DNA from: an uncultured bacterium
GTDB lineage: Bacteria > Bacteroidota > Ignavibacteria > Kapaibacteriales > UBA4661
DNA: 64,000 nucleotides
NCBI GenBank assembly: GCA_937899715.1
Contig: CALCNX010000050.1
Location: 62,001-126,000 of the forward strand
Direction of reading: 5' to 3'
The position numbers and the translations under genes are program-made. The notes below the pieces were generated by a model. The model searched no databases, was not told where the DNA came from, and saw nothing but the letters and a program-made list of their open reading frames with translations. Shown in pieces: positions 9,412 through 19,256 of the stretch (its first letter is position 1; each line of letters starts with the position of its first letter).

Positions 9412-11790
9412 ATGAAACGAACAGAAACGATTGCCTTTCGTATTTTCGTCCCTATTACCGCAACAATCCTGATTGTGATTGCTCTCGTCGTGGTAGTGCT
9501 TCGCTTTGGTATAAAAAAAGGTGTAGAAACCGATGCGGCACAGCAAACACAAAACGTCATTCAGCTTGTCACCTCCGACCTCGGCATTACCGAATCTCTT
9601 ATGCAAGAGCGCGTCCGTGCGGCGATGAAAATGCTCGTGGAAGAAGGAAAAAAAATGGGTGCACCGACACTTGGCGCTCCAACACAAGTTGGGCAAGAAA
9701 CAGTGCCAACGCTGAGTTTTGGCGCAGCAGAACAGAACAATAATTTCTTTCTCGTTGATTTTGTTAAATCCTACATGGGCGGTACAGCCACACTCTTCGT
9801 GCGGCGTGGCGACGAATTTGTGCGTGTCAGCACCAACGTTCTGAAGCCCGACGGCTCAAGGGCTATCGGCACCAAACTCGACCCCAAAGGCAAGGCGATT
9901 GCATCCATTCGAGAGAATAAAGGATTTTACGGTGTGGTGGACATTCTCGGCAAAAAATATATTACTGGCTATGAACCGATGCGGGATTCAGCAGGCACAA
10001 CCATAGGGGTATGGTACGTGGGTTTCGCGGTTACAAGCCTTGAGCGGCTTGCGGAGATTGTTGCCCAGCAGCGTTTTATGAGCGACGGCGTGGTGATGCT
10101 TGTTGATAACCATCAAAATCGCAACACGGTCAGCTTCCACTCTTCCGGCGCAAGCCCCGAAACCCTGAAAGAGATTTTAGCTGCGGATAGCATCAATACT
10201 GCCGCCGGAAAGATTGTGGAAGATGAATATGTCATTACCAAAGAACCCATTGAGGCGTGGAGCTACACCCTTGTGACTGCCTACCGTACAAAAGAAGTAA
10301 CAAGCCAAGTATTCCGCATTATGTGGATAGCCACTGGAATAGGTTTAGCCGTAGTCGTGTTGCTCATTGCCATTATTAGCCTTATTCTGCGCAATGCTGT
10401 CATAGCACCGGTACAAGACCTTGCCTCTGCCGCACAAAAACTTGCCAATGGCGATATTAACACCTTCGTCGAAGTCAAGCGGCACGACGAAATCGGGACG
10501 CTCGCAAGCGCGTTCAACGTCATGGTAGCGGGCATACGCGAAGGGATTGAGAAACTTCGCGCCGAAAAAGCCAGCGTTCAGCGCAAAGTAGATGAAGCCG
10601 TAAAAGAATCTGAAGCACAACGTGAATACCTTGCCGATAGCGTTGAGAATATGCTCGGCGTAGTACAACGTTTTGCCGTGGGCGACCTTACCGTACGCCT
10701 TCAGGTAACGAATAATGATGATATTGGGAGGCTCTATCGCGGTTTTAATGATGCTATGGATAAAATTAGGATGCTACTGGTGCGCGTCGTGGAAGCAGTA
10801 AATACGACGGCATCATCAAGCACACAAATTCTTGCCAATGCAAGCACTATGAGCATAGGCATTAGCAGGCAATCCGACGAAACGACGCAAATAGCAGGCG
10901 CGATGGAAGAAATGACCAAAACGATTATGGACGCAACACAGCAAGCATCCGCCGTTTCTAACGAAGCGAGAGCAGCCAGCCAAGATGCAGTCAATGGCGG
11001 TGAGATTGTACGCGAAACCATCGTCGGGATGGCAGCGATTGCAACATCAGTGATGAAGTCTGCCCGTACCATCGAAGAATTGGGCAAATCTAGTGAGCAA
11101 ATTGGTAATGTCATTGCGGTCATTGACGAAATTGCCGACCAAACAAACCTTCTGGCGCTAAATGCCGCTATCGAGGCTGCCCGGGCAGGCGAGTCGGGAA
11201 AAGGCTTTGCGGTCGTTGCCGATGAGGTGCGCAAGCTCGCCGAGCGAACACAAAAAGCGACCAAAGAAATTGCAACGACTATTGAACGCATCCAGACCGA
11301 TACCCGCGAGGCAGTCAGCGCCATGCACCAAGGCAGACAAGAAGTCGAGCGCGGTACGCAAGCCGCCCAACGTGCGCAGCAAGCATTGGAACGCATCATA
11401 GAGCGTTCGTCGTCTGTCTCGACCATCATTACCCATATTGCAGCAGCCAGCGAAGAACAGGCTTCCACAAGCAGTGAAATCTCGCGTAATGTGGATAATA
11501 TCAGCCGCGTCGCCGACGAATCTGCTCAAATGACCAAAGAAATCGAACACGCAATACAAGACCTCAAGCGTTTAACGGCAGAATTGCAAAAGCTCGTTGG
11601 GCAGTTCCATGTTGCCCTTCCCGCAGGCTCGCCCTCCACACCCGCCGGTGTGCTTTCGGCTCCGCAGTCGCCTTCGCTCAGTCAAGCTCCTTACCGCGAC
11701 GCACAGTATCAGCATATTGAACCGCCGACGATTGCCGACACGACAAAAGCCGCCTTAAGCGATAATCAGCACGGACGCTTATTGATATAA
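9412..11790 (+). CDS. Methyl-accepting chemotaxis protein with Cache-type sensor
   Basis: This 792-residue transmembrane chemoreceptor probably senses a ligand in the periplasm and controls CheA through CheW. The order is TM1 (about 8-32), a periplasmic Cache region (about 60-295) with a [22 protein letters not shown] PAS-fold core, TM2 (about 300-325), HAMP (325-380), and a long coiled-coil signalling domain. The conserved hairpin tip is [20 protein letters not shown] at about residues 571-590. Gln/Glu-rich patches such as MEEMTKTI suit methylation. The C-terminus is Pro/Ser-rich and lacks a clear NWETF pentapeptide for CheR docking. ATG at 9412 is preferred over the TTG at 9406. No che or motility genes adjoin it, so it is an orphan locus; its output could be chemotaxis or another Che-like pathway. 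Confidence 0.95.
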   Translation: MKRTETIAFRIFVPITATILIVIALVVVVLRFGIKKGVETDAAQQTQNVIQLVTSDLGITESLMQERVRAAMKMLVEEGKKMGAPTLGAPTQVGQETVPTLSFGAAEQNNNFFLVDFVKSYMGGTATLFVRRGDEFVRVSTNVLKPDGSRAIGTKLDPKGKAIASIRENKGFYGVVDILGKKYITGYEPMRDSAGTTIGVWYVGFAVTSLERLAEIVAQQRFMSDGVVMLVDNHQNRNTVSFHSSGASPETLKEILAADSINTAAGKIVEDEYVITKEPIEAWSYTLVTAYRTKEVTSQVFRIMWIATGIGLAVVVLLIAIISLILRNAVIAPVQDLASAAQKLANGDINTFVEVKRHDEIGTLASAFNVMVAGIREGIEKLRAEKASVQRKVDEAVKESEAQREYLADSVENMLGVVQRFAVGDLTVRLQVTNNDDIGRLYRGFNDAMDKIRMLLVRVVEAVNTTASSSTQILANASTMSIGISRQSDETTQIAGAMEEMTKTIMDATQQASAVSNEARAASQDAVNGGEIVRETIVGMAAIATSVMKSARTIEELGKSSEQIGNVIAVIDEIADQTNLLALNAAIEAARAGESGKGFAVVADEVRKLAERTQKATKEIATTIERIQTDTREAVSAMHQGRQEVERGTQAAQRAQQALERIIERSSSVSTIITHIAAASEEQASTSSEISRNVDNISRVADESAQMTKEIEHAIQDLKRLTAELQKLVGQFHVALPAGSPSTPAGVLSAPQSPSLSQAPYRDAQYQHIEPPTIADTTKAALSDNQHGRLLI

Positions 11791-11890
11791 ACAGCTGTTT
11801 CAAGTCTGTACGCTCAAGAAAACAAGAATATAAAAACGCTTAAAAACAGCCTACCATCTATATCCAACATCTATAATAGAGATTTGATGT

Positions 11891-12190
11891 ATGTATATCA
11901 TTCTCATAAAATATATCAAACCTCTGGTGGAAGTGGATCAGTTTATTCCTCCGCACATTGCGTTTCTTGATACCCAATACCAAAAAGGAATATTCATCGC
12001 CTCCGGTGCGCGTGTACCCAGAACAGGCGGTGTGATATTGGCGGTGGGAAATGATAGAACAACCATTGATGATATTTTGAAGCAAGACCCGTTTTATATT
12101 GCAAAGGTAGCCGAATACGAAGTGATAGAATTTTCTCCCAGCAAGATGAAACAAGGCTTCGAGAAGTTCGTCTCTATCGCCCAAGGATAA
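11891..12190 (+). CDS. YCII-domain (YciI-like) protein
   Basis: This 99-residue protein has the ferredoxin-like YCII fold. Visible family features are MYIILIKY at the start, PPHIAFLDTQYQKGIFIASG with its conserved His and Gly, and DPFYIAKVAEYEVIEFSP near the end. YCII proteins are small dimers, and some are enzymes of uncertain chemistry with an active-site His-Asp pair. TATAAT at 11871 and the open spacer suggest its own promoter. It is probably an independent gene between the chemoreceptor and the sugar kinase. The substrate is unknown. Confidence 0.85.
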   Translation: MYIILIKYIKPLVEVDQFIPPHIAFLDTQYQKGIFIASGARVPRTGGVILAVGNDRTTIDDILKQDPFYIAKVAEYEVIEFSPSKMKQGFEKFVSIAQG

Positions 12191-12296
12191 GACAATTAAA
12201 GTAACCATTTTTTGTTGAGCATTTGCACCTTGTCCGCCTTCCCCACCGCCTGCGTGGGAACAATAATCTTCTACTTTCTTTCACCTATCACGTTTC

Positions 12297-13307
12297 ATGA
12301 GCAAGAATCTTCACCTTTTCGGCATTGGCGCTGCCATTGTTGACATCCAACTCCAAATCGAAGAACACGAATTTCAAGAACTCGGTCTAACCAAAGGCAC
12401 CATGAACCTCGTGGATGCCGAGCGCCAAAGCGAGTTACTGCGACGCTTCGCTCACTACAACCCACATTGGCAAAGCGGCGGCTCGGCAGCAAATACCATC
12501 ATCGGGTTTGCACAGATGGGTGGGAAAGCGGCTCTTGGTTCTATGCTGGGCAAAGACAATCTGGGCGAGTTCTATGCTAATGAATTCAAAGAACTTGGCA
12601 TCGAACTTCACGCACCCGTGCTGGACGGCGAGGCAACGGGCACATCGCTTATTGTCATCACGCCCGACACCGAACGCACGATGAACACGGCGCTTGCCGT
12701 CAATGCCGGTTACGACAAGCATCACGTCCCGGAAGATGCTATTAAACGCTCAGAATGGCTCTATTTCGAGGGCTTTAAGTTTACCGAAGAAACAGGAGTG
12801 GCAGCAATAGAAGAAGCAATGTTCTACGCCCACAAACACGACACCAAAGTAGCTATCAGTTTCTCGGATACTTTTGTGATTAATGTCTTTGGCAGCCACG
12901 TACGCAAAGCGCTTCTCAAAAGCGACTTAATTTTCTGCAATCAAGCAGAAGCCTCAGCATTTGCTGGCACCGACGACCCCGATGAGGCATTTCACTTCCT
13001 GCGCAAAGAAGCAAAGCACGTGGCGATGACGCTTGGTGCAGACGGTTCGCGCATTGTCTGGGAAGGACACACCTACACGATTCCGCCCGCTCCGGCTGCT
13101 CCAGTGGACACCACCGGCGCTGGCGATATCTACGCTGCGGGCGTGCTGTATGGACTCACGCATGGTCATACGCCCGAAGATGCAGGTCGCATCGGCTCGC
13201 ACGCTGCCGCAAGGGTTATATCCCGTATGGGTGCTCGCTTGCCGATAAACGAAATTCATGCGGCAAAACAAGACGCGCTCAAGCAGGATGCTCCGAAGAA
13301 GTTTTGA
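12297..13307 (+). CDS. PfkB-family carbohydrate kinase, adenosine-kinase-like
   Basis: This 336-residue cytoplasmic kinase phosphorylates a sugar or nucleoside hydroxyl with ATP. The N-terminus MSKNLHLFGIGAAIVDI and the substrate segment GGSAANT are as in adenosine-kinase-type ribokinases. The C-terminal signature DTTGAGD (about 269-275), with its catalytic Asp, is followed by IYAAGVLYG. The central TEETG and FSDTF regions fit the adenosine kinase subgroup. Substrate choice within the PfkB family cannot be settled from sequence, so adenosine is the best guess. A stem-loop follows the stop. Confidence 0.9.
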   Translation: MSKNLHLFGIGAAIVDIQLQIEEHEFQELGLTKGTMNLVDAERQSELLRRFAHYNPHWQSGGSAANTIIGFAQMGGKAALGSMLGKDNLGEFYANEFKELGIELHAPVLDGEATGTSLIVITPDTERTMNTALAVNAGYDKHHVPEDAIKRSEWLYFEGFKFTEETGVAAIEEAMFYAHKHDTKVAISFSDTFVINVFGSHVRKALLKSDLIFCNQAEASAFAGTDDPDEAFHFLRKEAKHVAMTLGADGSRIVWEGHTYTIPPAPAAPVDTTGAGDIYAAGVLYGLTHGHTPEDAGRIGSHAAARVISRMGARLPINEIHAAKQDALKQDAPKKF

Positions 13308-13314
13308 GTTTTGA

Positions 13315-13351
13315 ATGGTGAGTGCGTAGTATTGTGTGACGCACTCGCCAT
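13315..13351 (+). terminator. Stem-loop after the PfkB kinase gene
   Basis: ATGGTGAGTGCGT (13315-13327) pairs with ACGCACTCGCCAT (13339-13351) with one G-T wobble, leaving an 11-nt loop. It lies just after the kinase stop. The T-run is weak, so termination is probable but not certain. Confidence 0.5.
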
Positions 13352-13421
13352 TGTTATCGTTACCCAGCCACACCGTCATTTCTTATGACGCTGACATCGT
13401 TCATTCTTTCCCCTAAAAGTT

Positions 13422-14816
13422 GTGTCAGGAATACCACCATTACTCCACGAATTGCCGGCGCTGCTCTCCGGCGATGGCGCAAGCATTGAAACCTTTGTTC
13501 GCAATGCTCTTCAAACCAACGGATCGGGGCAAAGCGCACGCGAAGGCAATACTGACGCACTTATCACGCTCTATCGGCGATTGATGGAACGCAATGAAGC
13601 GCTAGAGCAGTCGCTCAAGACGCTTCACACCGAGCGTGCCGAGCGAGAGCGGATGATAGAAGCACGATACCGTAATCTGCTGGAAGCAATCACCGACTAC
13701 ACCTTCACTGTTACCGTGCAGCACGGCAACGCTGTCCACACCAAGCACAGCGCGAATTGCGTCGCTATCACGGGCTATACCTCCCAGGAGTACGAAATCC
13801 GCTCAGCGCTCTGGTACGAGATGATATTCCCCGATGACCGCGATGCAGTTGTGCATCAAGCGGAATGTTTGCTGCGGGGCGAAAACACGGGGGCACTGGA
13901 ACACCGGATTATCCACAAAAACGGCTCTATTCGCTGGGTGAAAAACACGCCCGTTCTGCGGCTTGCAGACAATGGTGAAGTGATAGGCTATGACGGGCTG
14001 ATTGCGGACATTACTGAGCGAAAAGAGACCGAACTGGCACTACGCGAGAGCGAGGAGCGCTTCCGATTTATCGTCGAACAGTCCCCGATAGGTATTGCGC
14101 TTGTCTCGCAGAACAATCGAATTTTGAAAGTAAATGCGACCATTTGCAAACTTCTGGGTTATACCGAACAAGAGCTGACGCGCCTTAACACAAAAGACAT
14201 TACAGTGGCGGAGGATTATCGCCGTGAACAAGACCTTTTGAAACAACTGTTGGTCGGGGAAGTGGACGAAATTGAGTATGAAAAGCGCTATTATACTAAA
14301 TCCGGCGATATTATTTGGGTCAATATTCACAGCCGCTATCTGCGCGGCGAAGATGGCAAGCCACTTGTACGAGTCTCTATCATTGAAAACCTTACGCCAC
14401 GAAAACTGGCAGAAGAGGCACTCCGCACAAGCGAAGAACGCCTCCGTGCCCTTATGCAAAATGCAAATGATGCGGTGGTTATCACCGATGCCGAGGGAAA
14501 TTTCACCTATCTTAGCCCTTCGGTTGCACGTATATTTTACTACTCACCCGAAATGCTTATGGGGAAAAATGCGTATTCGTACATTCACCCCGACGATTTA
14601 GAGCGCATCAAAGCACTCTTTTTGAAACTCGTCGAAATGCCCCTGAGCGCAATGGAAACAATGCAGTATCGCTTCAAACGCGCCGATGGCTCGTGGGCAG
14701 AGCTGGAAGCCGTTTCGACTAATTTACTCAAACACCGTGTCATTCGTGGGCTTGTGACCAATGCACGCGATATTTCCAAGCGCCACCGTCAAGGGCAAGA
14801 CACGGACGAGGAGTAA
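13422..14816 (+). CDS. Triple PAS-domain protein without kinase or other output
   Basis: The protein has 464 residues and begins at a GTG (13422); no in-frame ATG fits. After a short N-terminus with a coiled-coil-like segment (LMERNEALEQSLKTL, about residues 50-75), three PAS/PAC units follow at roughly 80-205, 210-330 and 335-455. Each ends in a PAC motif (GYDGLIADITERK, VRVSIIENLTPRK, VTNARDISKR). The coding region then stops within a few residues, with no histidine kinase, GGDEF or DNA-binding domain. It is probably a soluble sensory or adaptor protein that signals through a partner. The next plus-strand gene is far away, so no fused output was simply missed. Confidence 0.9.
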   Translation: MSGIPPLLHELPALLSGDGASIETFVRNALQTNGSGQSAREGNTDALITLYRRLMERNEALEQSLKTLHTERAERERMIEARYRNLLEAITDYTFTVTVQHGNAVHTKHSANCVAITGYTSQEYEIRSALWYEMIFPDDRDAVVHQAECLLRGENTGALEHRIIHKNGSIRWVKNTPVLRLADNGEVIGYDGLIADITERKETELALRESEERFRFIVEQSPIGIALVSQNNRILKVNATICKLLGYTEQELTRLNTKDITVAEDYRREQDLLKQLLVGEVDEIEYEKRYYTKSGDIIWVNIHSRYLRGEDGKPLVRVSIIENLTPRKLAEEALRTSEERLRALMQNANDAVVITDAEGNFTYLSPSVARIFYYSPEMLMGKNAYSYIHPDDLERIKALFLKLVEMPLSAMETMQYRFKRADGSWAELEAVSTNLLKHRVIRGLVTNARDISKRHRQGQDTDEE

Positions 14817-14878
14817 CACTGCGATAGCTTCATCACGACGTTACTTGCTTCTACGATAGAGATTCTTGCTTTTAACGG

Positions 14879-14990
14879 CGGAACGCAGATTTCAGGATGG
14901 ACAGGATTTTCAGGATACCCCGAAGACAATAATTTTATCAGATGTAATTTTTTTTCTGAAAATTCTCTGCATCCTGAAATCTGCGTTCCG
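14879..14990. repeat. Inverted-repeat element between convergent genes
   Basis: The 21-bp arms 14879-14899 and 14970-14990 are perfect reverse complements. The match continues imperfectly (about three mismatches in the next 14 bp) to a total of about 35 bp per arm around a short central loop. It sits between the converging PAS-protein and yraN genes. It could act as a bidirectional terminator, or it may be a small dispersed intergenic repeat (CAGGATGGACAGGATTTTC-type) seen in other genomes. No second copy is visible here. Confidence 0.7.
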
Positions 14991-15043
14991 CTACCTATTG
15001 CTTGTCGCTTTGTATCAACTGTCCTAACCAACCATTGCGCATC

Positions 15044-15409
15044 TCAAAATGCCGCTATCAAATGAGTAATTTCCGGCTCATCGGAAAACAATCGAATTGC
15101 AATAACATCGAACCGACATTCACGGTCGGTGATGCCATGCGTGTAAAGATACCCCTCAGCCACCTTGCGGATAGCGCGTTGCTTAGATGATGTAATTGCT
15201 TCTTCGGGAGTGCCGTAGAGTGTGGAAGACCGCGCCTTGACCTCCACAAAGACTAATGCCTGCCCGTCTTCGGCAATAATGTCAATTTCGCCCACACGCC
15301 CAAAATGGAAATTACGCTTCACAATGCGAATTCCTTTTGCCGCAAGAAATTCAGCCGCAAGGTCTTCGGAAGTCTTACCTGCCGCACGGTTGTTCGTAGG
15401 CTGTGCCAT
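15044..15409 (-). CDS. yraN: YraN family (UPF0102) endonuclease-like protein
   Basis: The protein has about 121 residues from ATG at 15409; a TTG at 15436 is the other start. The family core is intact: KTSEDLAAEFLAAKG, then RNFHFGRVGEIDIIAEDG, LVFVEVKARSS and KQRAIRKVAEGYL. The acidic/lysine pattern E-I-D ... V-E-V-K-A is the PD-(D/E)xK-like nuclease core of the Holliday-junction-resolvase fold. The biological role of YraN is not established. It lies immediately downstream of the PhoD gene on the same strand. Confidence 0.95.
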   Translation of the reverse strand: MAQPTNNRAAGKTSEDLAAEFLAAKGIRIVKRNFHFGRVGEIDIIAEDGQALVFVEVKARSSTLYGTPEEAITSSKQRAIRKVAEGYLYTHGITDRECRFDVIAIRLFSDEPEITHLIAAF

Positions 15410-15450
15410 TTGGTTTTGCGTGATTAGGCTAAACAATTACTGTTGTACAA

Positions 15451-17763
15451 TTAGTGCTGTACAACAAGCGCACGCCGTATGGTGCTTTGTGGTGTTTCGA
15501 TACTGCACGTGTACGCGCCTGACGGCAAGCGGCTTGCGTCCAGCATAAGAACAATATTACCCTGCTGAACCTGAGCATTTACTAACGTGGAAACGACCTT
15601 TCCTACGGCATCATAAATTTTCACCGTCACAGAAAGTGCCGCATCTAGAGTGTAATTGATGTAGCCCACGCTATTCATCGGATTGGGGTAAAAGCCGAGA
15701 AGCAGCATCGAACCTGTGCTTACCGGAGGAGTATTGTTCTGGGATCGCTTTGCGCTCACTTGCGGCACTACCTCTTGCACTTCTGCCACAAGCGTTGTGC
15801 GAAGCGGGCGGGCGGGCGCAGGAATAGCTTGCAGGGGCTTGGGTGCAGCCGGAGTATTGGAACGCGTAAGATTATTTTGACCACTCAAGGTAAAGAAACC
15901 GCCTCCGAAGCGCTCCCGTACGGACGGCACAAGAATAGTGTCCATGTACCAATAATCACCCTGTGCTCGCTCCGGCGTGATGTCCAGCAGTGTGTAACCA
16001 TGGTCGGTGAGGTTGATATTTTTCAAATGCCTGTTTTGCTCACGAAGAGCATCATTCAGAACCCCTAATAATTCTTGCGTATCTTTTGCTGCCATAATAT
16101 CTGCAAAGCCTTCGCGCTGCGGGCTTTGGAAGCCGAGCGTGCGCATGATACCGTTGATAACGTTAAATAAACCATTCGCAATATTTTCGTCGAAATTTCC
16201 CGACGAAATACTCGGACACATGAACTCAACCGCCACAGCGCCTTGTCCCGTTGCCGGATTATAGCGGGTCGTGCTTGCGGCATCCAGCGTCACGTCCATC
16301 GAAAAGCCAGTGTGAAAATCGCCAGTGGTGATGACCACGTTACGAATAGAATTTGCACTAATGGAGTCCATTAGTTTTTTTCGTTCCGCAGGATAATTTG
16401 TCCAGACATCTCCGTAAAATGCTTCTTGTAATGTGTTCATAAGCGACGGAGCAAGCAGACTGAGCACAAAGGAATACCGACGAACCCTGTCCATATCAAC
16501 TTTGTCCACCACAATCGGCGCAAACATAACTTGATTGCCCAGCACACGCCACGTTGAGCGAGAAGTGCGCAAGCCCTCAGTCAGCCATGCAAACTGTTTC
16601 GTGCCAAGCATGGTACGGTTGGGGTTGTTAATGGAATCTTTCGATGCTTGCGACGATGACGGTAAAACGCCCGCAACCTGCTCCTCACGCCCTTCCAGCC
16701 GCGTGTCGAGCATGAGCAAATCCACAAGCGTACCAAAAGCAAAGCGGCGATAGATAATCGTATCGGCATTTTCACGTGTGGGCAGCCATTCGTAGGCGAC
16801 ACGCTTACCAATTGCTTTGCGAACGTCCCAGCGTCCTTCGGTTTCGGGTTGGTGATTTTCCGCGCCGTCCTTGTAGGAATCGTTCGCCGTCTCGTGGTCG
16901 TCCCAGACGTGAATCATGGGATGCTGCTGGTGCACACGGCGCAAATCCTCGTCCAGACGGTATTGACTGTATCGTGTTCGGTAGTCAGCAAGCGAAATAA
17001 TTTCATTCAAGGGATTGCTCACACGTCCAATTTTCTGCCCTATGCGCCCGCCGTAACTGGTCTCGGAAGCATTATACTCATAAATATAATCGCCCAAGTG
17101 CAGCACGGCATCAAGGTCGTTCCGGGCAGCAATACGCCCGTAGGCACTGAAAAAACCATGCGGGTAACTGCTACACGAAACAACAGCAAAACGCACCTGC
17201 CGCACGGTTGCACCGGGCGCAGGCAACGTTTTGGTGCGCCCGATAAGGGAATTTGCACCAAGCGCCGTAAACATATAGTAATACGTTTTATCAGCTTCTA
17301 AGCCCTGCGCATCTACTTTCACGGTGTAATCGCGCGTTTGAGAGGTGGTAAATGTTCCCGATGTAACAATCACGCTCATAGACGTATCGGTCGCAAGCTG
17401 CCAGCGCACGGTGACGGGTGCATCCACAGTCGGTGTAACGCGCGTCCAGAGAATAACACGGTCTGAAAGCGGGTCGCCAGAGGCAACGCCATGATAGAAG
17501 GGACGCAGCGAGGAATCAAGCGCCGTCAACTGAGCACCAACTTTCCTTTTTGCTTGAATCACCATCACATTTTCAGCAAGATGCTGTGCGTCCAGCACAG
17601 GCTGGCTTTCGCCTTTATCAAGGAGATGTATTGGCGGCAGATTGCGCAGGACATCGGGGGAGGCACGCGATAAATCCGGCAAGTCGGATGGAGACGGCTT
17701 TTGCGCAAATACAGCGCTCGTGGCTGTCAGCACGATAAGCAAGAAAGTAACGAATAGGCGCAT
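15451..17763 (-). CDS. phoD: PhoD-like alkaline phosphatase/phosphodiesterase with T9SS-type tail
   Basis: This 770-residue secreted metallophosphatase cleaves phosphate esters outside the cytoplasm. The signal peptide is residues 1-20 (MRLFVTFLLIVLTATSAVFAQ). A PhoD N-terminal beta domain containing FYHGVASGDPLSDRVILW follows, then the catalytic region with GDYIYEY, the metal-binding WDDHETANDSYKDG and TTGDFHTGF. After a linker rich in Ala and Pro, residues about 690-770 form a beta-sandwich with YPNPMNS, YDAVGKVV, LPSGAY and a final RALVV-x-H, which is like type IX secretion sorting domains. That suggests export across the outer membrane with anchoring or release. Start choice and signal agree. 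Confidence 0.92.
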   Translation of the reverse strand: MRLFVTFLLIVLTATSAVFAQKPSPSDLPDLSRASPDVLRNLPPIHLLDKGESQPVLDAQHLAENVMVIQAKRKVGAQLTALDSSLRPFYHGVASGDPLSDRVILWTRVTPTVDAPVTVRWQLATDTSMSVIVTSGTFTTSQTRDYTVKVDAQGLEADKTYYYMFTALGANSLIGRTKTLPAPGATVRQVRFAVVSCSSYPHGFFSAYGRIAARNDLDAVLHLGDYIYEYNASETSYGGRIGQKIGRVSNPLNEIISLADYRTRYSQYRLDEDLRRVHQQHPMIHVWDDHETANDSYKDGAENHQPETEGRWDVRKAIGKRVAYEWLPTRENADTIIYRRFAFGTLVDLLMLDTRLEGREEQVAGVLPSSSQASKDSINNPNRTMLGTKQFAWLTEGLRTSRSTWRVLGNQVMFAPIVVDKVDMDRVRRYSFVLSLLAPSLMNTLQEAFYGDVWTNYPAERKKLMDSISANSIRNVVITTGDFHTGFSMDVTLDAASTTRYNPATGQGAVAVEFMCPSISSGNFDENIANGLFNVINGIMRTLGFQSPQREGFADIMAAKDTQELLGVLNDALREQNRHLKNINLTDHGYTLLDITPERAQGDYWYMDTILVPSVRERFGGGFFTLSGQNNLTRSNTPAAPKPLQAIPAPARPLRTTLVAEVQEVVPQVSAKRSQNNTPPVSTGSMLLLGFYPNPMNSVGYINYTLDAALSVTVKIYDAVGKVVSTLVNAQVQQGNIVLMLDASRLPSGAYTCSIETPQSTIRRALVVQH

Positions 17764-17925
17764 GGGCTTATTGAGAAGAAATGAATGATATAGTTACGAT
17801 AAGACTGCTACGACGCGCCACAAAGCTAGTAAAAAAGCGACGCACAGCCAAACGTACTTAATACTGCGTTCTCAGGGAAAGTACATTTGCCTACAATTCG
17901 CAAAAAATTCTTGCGCAAAAAACCA

Positions 17926-18633
17926 TTATGAATCGGAAGGTCTCCGAAACGATTTCAATTCTTGCAAAAGTTCGATTTGAACGTGCTGAAGCTCTGCCAT
18001 GCGCTGCCACTGCTGCGTCAAGAGGTGGTCTATTTTCTCGTGAACAGCACGGATTTCCAGTTCGGCTTTCAGGTTTATTTGATAGTCTTTTTGCGCTCGC
18101 AAGCGGTCTTTTGCCTCCTGCCGGTTTTGGCTCATCATAATAATAGGTGCTTGAACAGCGGCAAGACATGACAGCACCAGATTAAGCAAAATAAAAGGAT
18201 ATGGATCGAACGGTTTAGCAAGAAGCAAAAGAGAATTGAGCATAATCCACGATACTAAAACAGAACCAAAGGTTATCAAAAACTTCCACGAACCGCCAAA
18301 CCGCGCTAATGCATCAGCCATGCGGTCGCCGAAGGTGCGGATGTCCTCATCGTCGTCATCGGGCAGCGTAGAAATAATTTCGTGCCGTGCGATGCTTTGT
18401 ACGACTTCGCTTTCCAGCGCAGATAATTCGCCCATTTCTTGCTGCACCAGCGATTCGATATATGCCTCACGGAAGCTCAGTAAATCAGCCTCGCAGATAA
18501 AACCGCTTTTGTCCCAGGTGGGAACATCGCGCAGAATTTGGTTGCTGACACCGCTGCGAATGGTGGCGGCAGGAACAAGCGTGGTTTCATCGGCAGTTTT
18601 ACCACAAATTTGGCAATGAGTTTGGTTATTCAT
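17926..18633 (-). CDS. DUF1003 membrane protein with N-terminal Cys cluster
   Basis: This 235-residue protein has a cysteine pair CQICGK near residue 8 and a possible further Cys before the membrane region, suggesting metal binding. The DUF1003 core follows: FGGSWKFLITFGSVLVSW, then two transmembrane helices, and the characteristic QAPIIMMSQNRQEAKDRLRAQKDY. The final segment has the conserved IRAVHEKIDHLL helix. Family members are inner-membrane proteins of unknown role. It is probably an independent gene. Upstream spacing is about 150 bp, with the LuxR gene on the same strand. Confidence 0.92.
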   Translation of the reverse strand: MNNQTHCQICGKTADETTLVPAATIRSGVSNQILRDVPTWDKSGFICEADLLSFREAYIESLVQQEMGELSALESEVVQSIARHEIISTLPDDDDEDIRTFGDRMADALARFGGSWKFLITFGSVLVSWIMLNSLLLLAKPFDPYPFILLNLVLSCLAAVQAPIIMMSQNRQEAKDRLRAQKDYQINLKAELEIRAVHEKIDHLLTQQWQRMAELQHVQIELLQELKSFRRPSDS

Positions 18634-18782
18634 CGGCGCACTGGGTTTGGTTCTTGGAAGCGCTCTTCCTTTTCAAGTATTGTAGGAAGCGGCTTTCCGA
18701 ATCTAATTGTTTCTACGACATAATTCATATTGCAAGGGGAGTGTACAAAATTGTGAGAGTTGTAGAAGTTGAGCAAGCGTAG

Positions 18783-19238
18783 TTATTCTTCTGTTCTTGA
18801 AGAAGTGCGGGAAATTTTTTCGATGGCTTCTCGGCGATTTTTCACATCTAAAATTTTGTAGATATTATTGATATGTGTTTTCACGGTGCTGAGTTCCACG
18901 CAGAGTTTGTCGGCAATCTCTTTGTTTGTTTTGCCGTCCACAATCATTGCGACAACTTCTCTCTCCCGCATCGAAAGCATATCCATGAGGCTTGTGTCAC
19001 GCTTTGCTTGAAGAGCTTTAACGGTTTGCTCAATTTCTTCTTTTTGCCGTTCGCGCTCCAATAAAAACCACAGACGGGCTGCAAAGAACGCAAGCAGCAT
19101 GAGCAAGGGCGCTATAAACGGAGTTTGTTCCCAAAACCAATGTATCCTTTTGTCGCCAACCGAAAAACCGATTGCCGAAAGCGAAAGGAATAGACCTACA
19201 CCGATAAAGATTTGTTGCTTGCGTTCGGCAGTAATCAT
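18783..19238 (-). CDS. Membrane-tethered LuxR-type regulator
   Basis: This 151-residue protein has two hydrophobic helices (about 8-26 and 38-60), a coiled coil (60-80) and a C-terminal LuxR helix-turn-helix (about 88-143) with MREREVVAMI, GKTNKEIADKL and STVKTHINNIYKIL. There is no receiver domain, so phosphorylation does not drive it directly. Membrane-bound LuxR regulators like this may bind DNA from the membrane or be freed by proteolysis. It is 18 bp downstream of the BAAT-like hydrolase gene and probably co-transcribed. Function is inferred from the domains only. Confidence 0.85.
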   Translation of the reverse strand: MITAERKQQIFIGVGLFLSLSAIGFSVGDKRIHWFWEQTPFIAPLLMLLAFFAARLWFLLERERQKEEIEQTVKALQAKRDTSLMDMLSMREREVVAMIVDGKTNKEIADKLCVELSTVKTHINNIYKILDVKNRREAIEKISRTSSRTEE

Positions 19239-19256
19239 AATAGAGCCAGTTTGATA

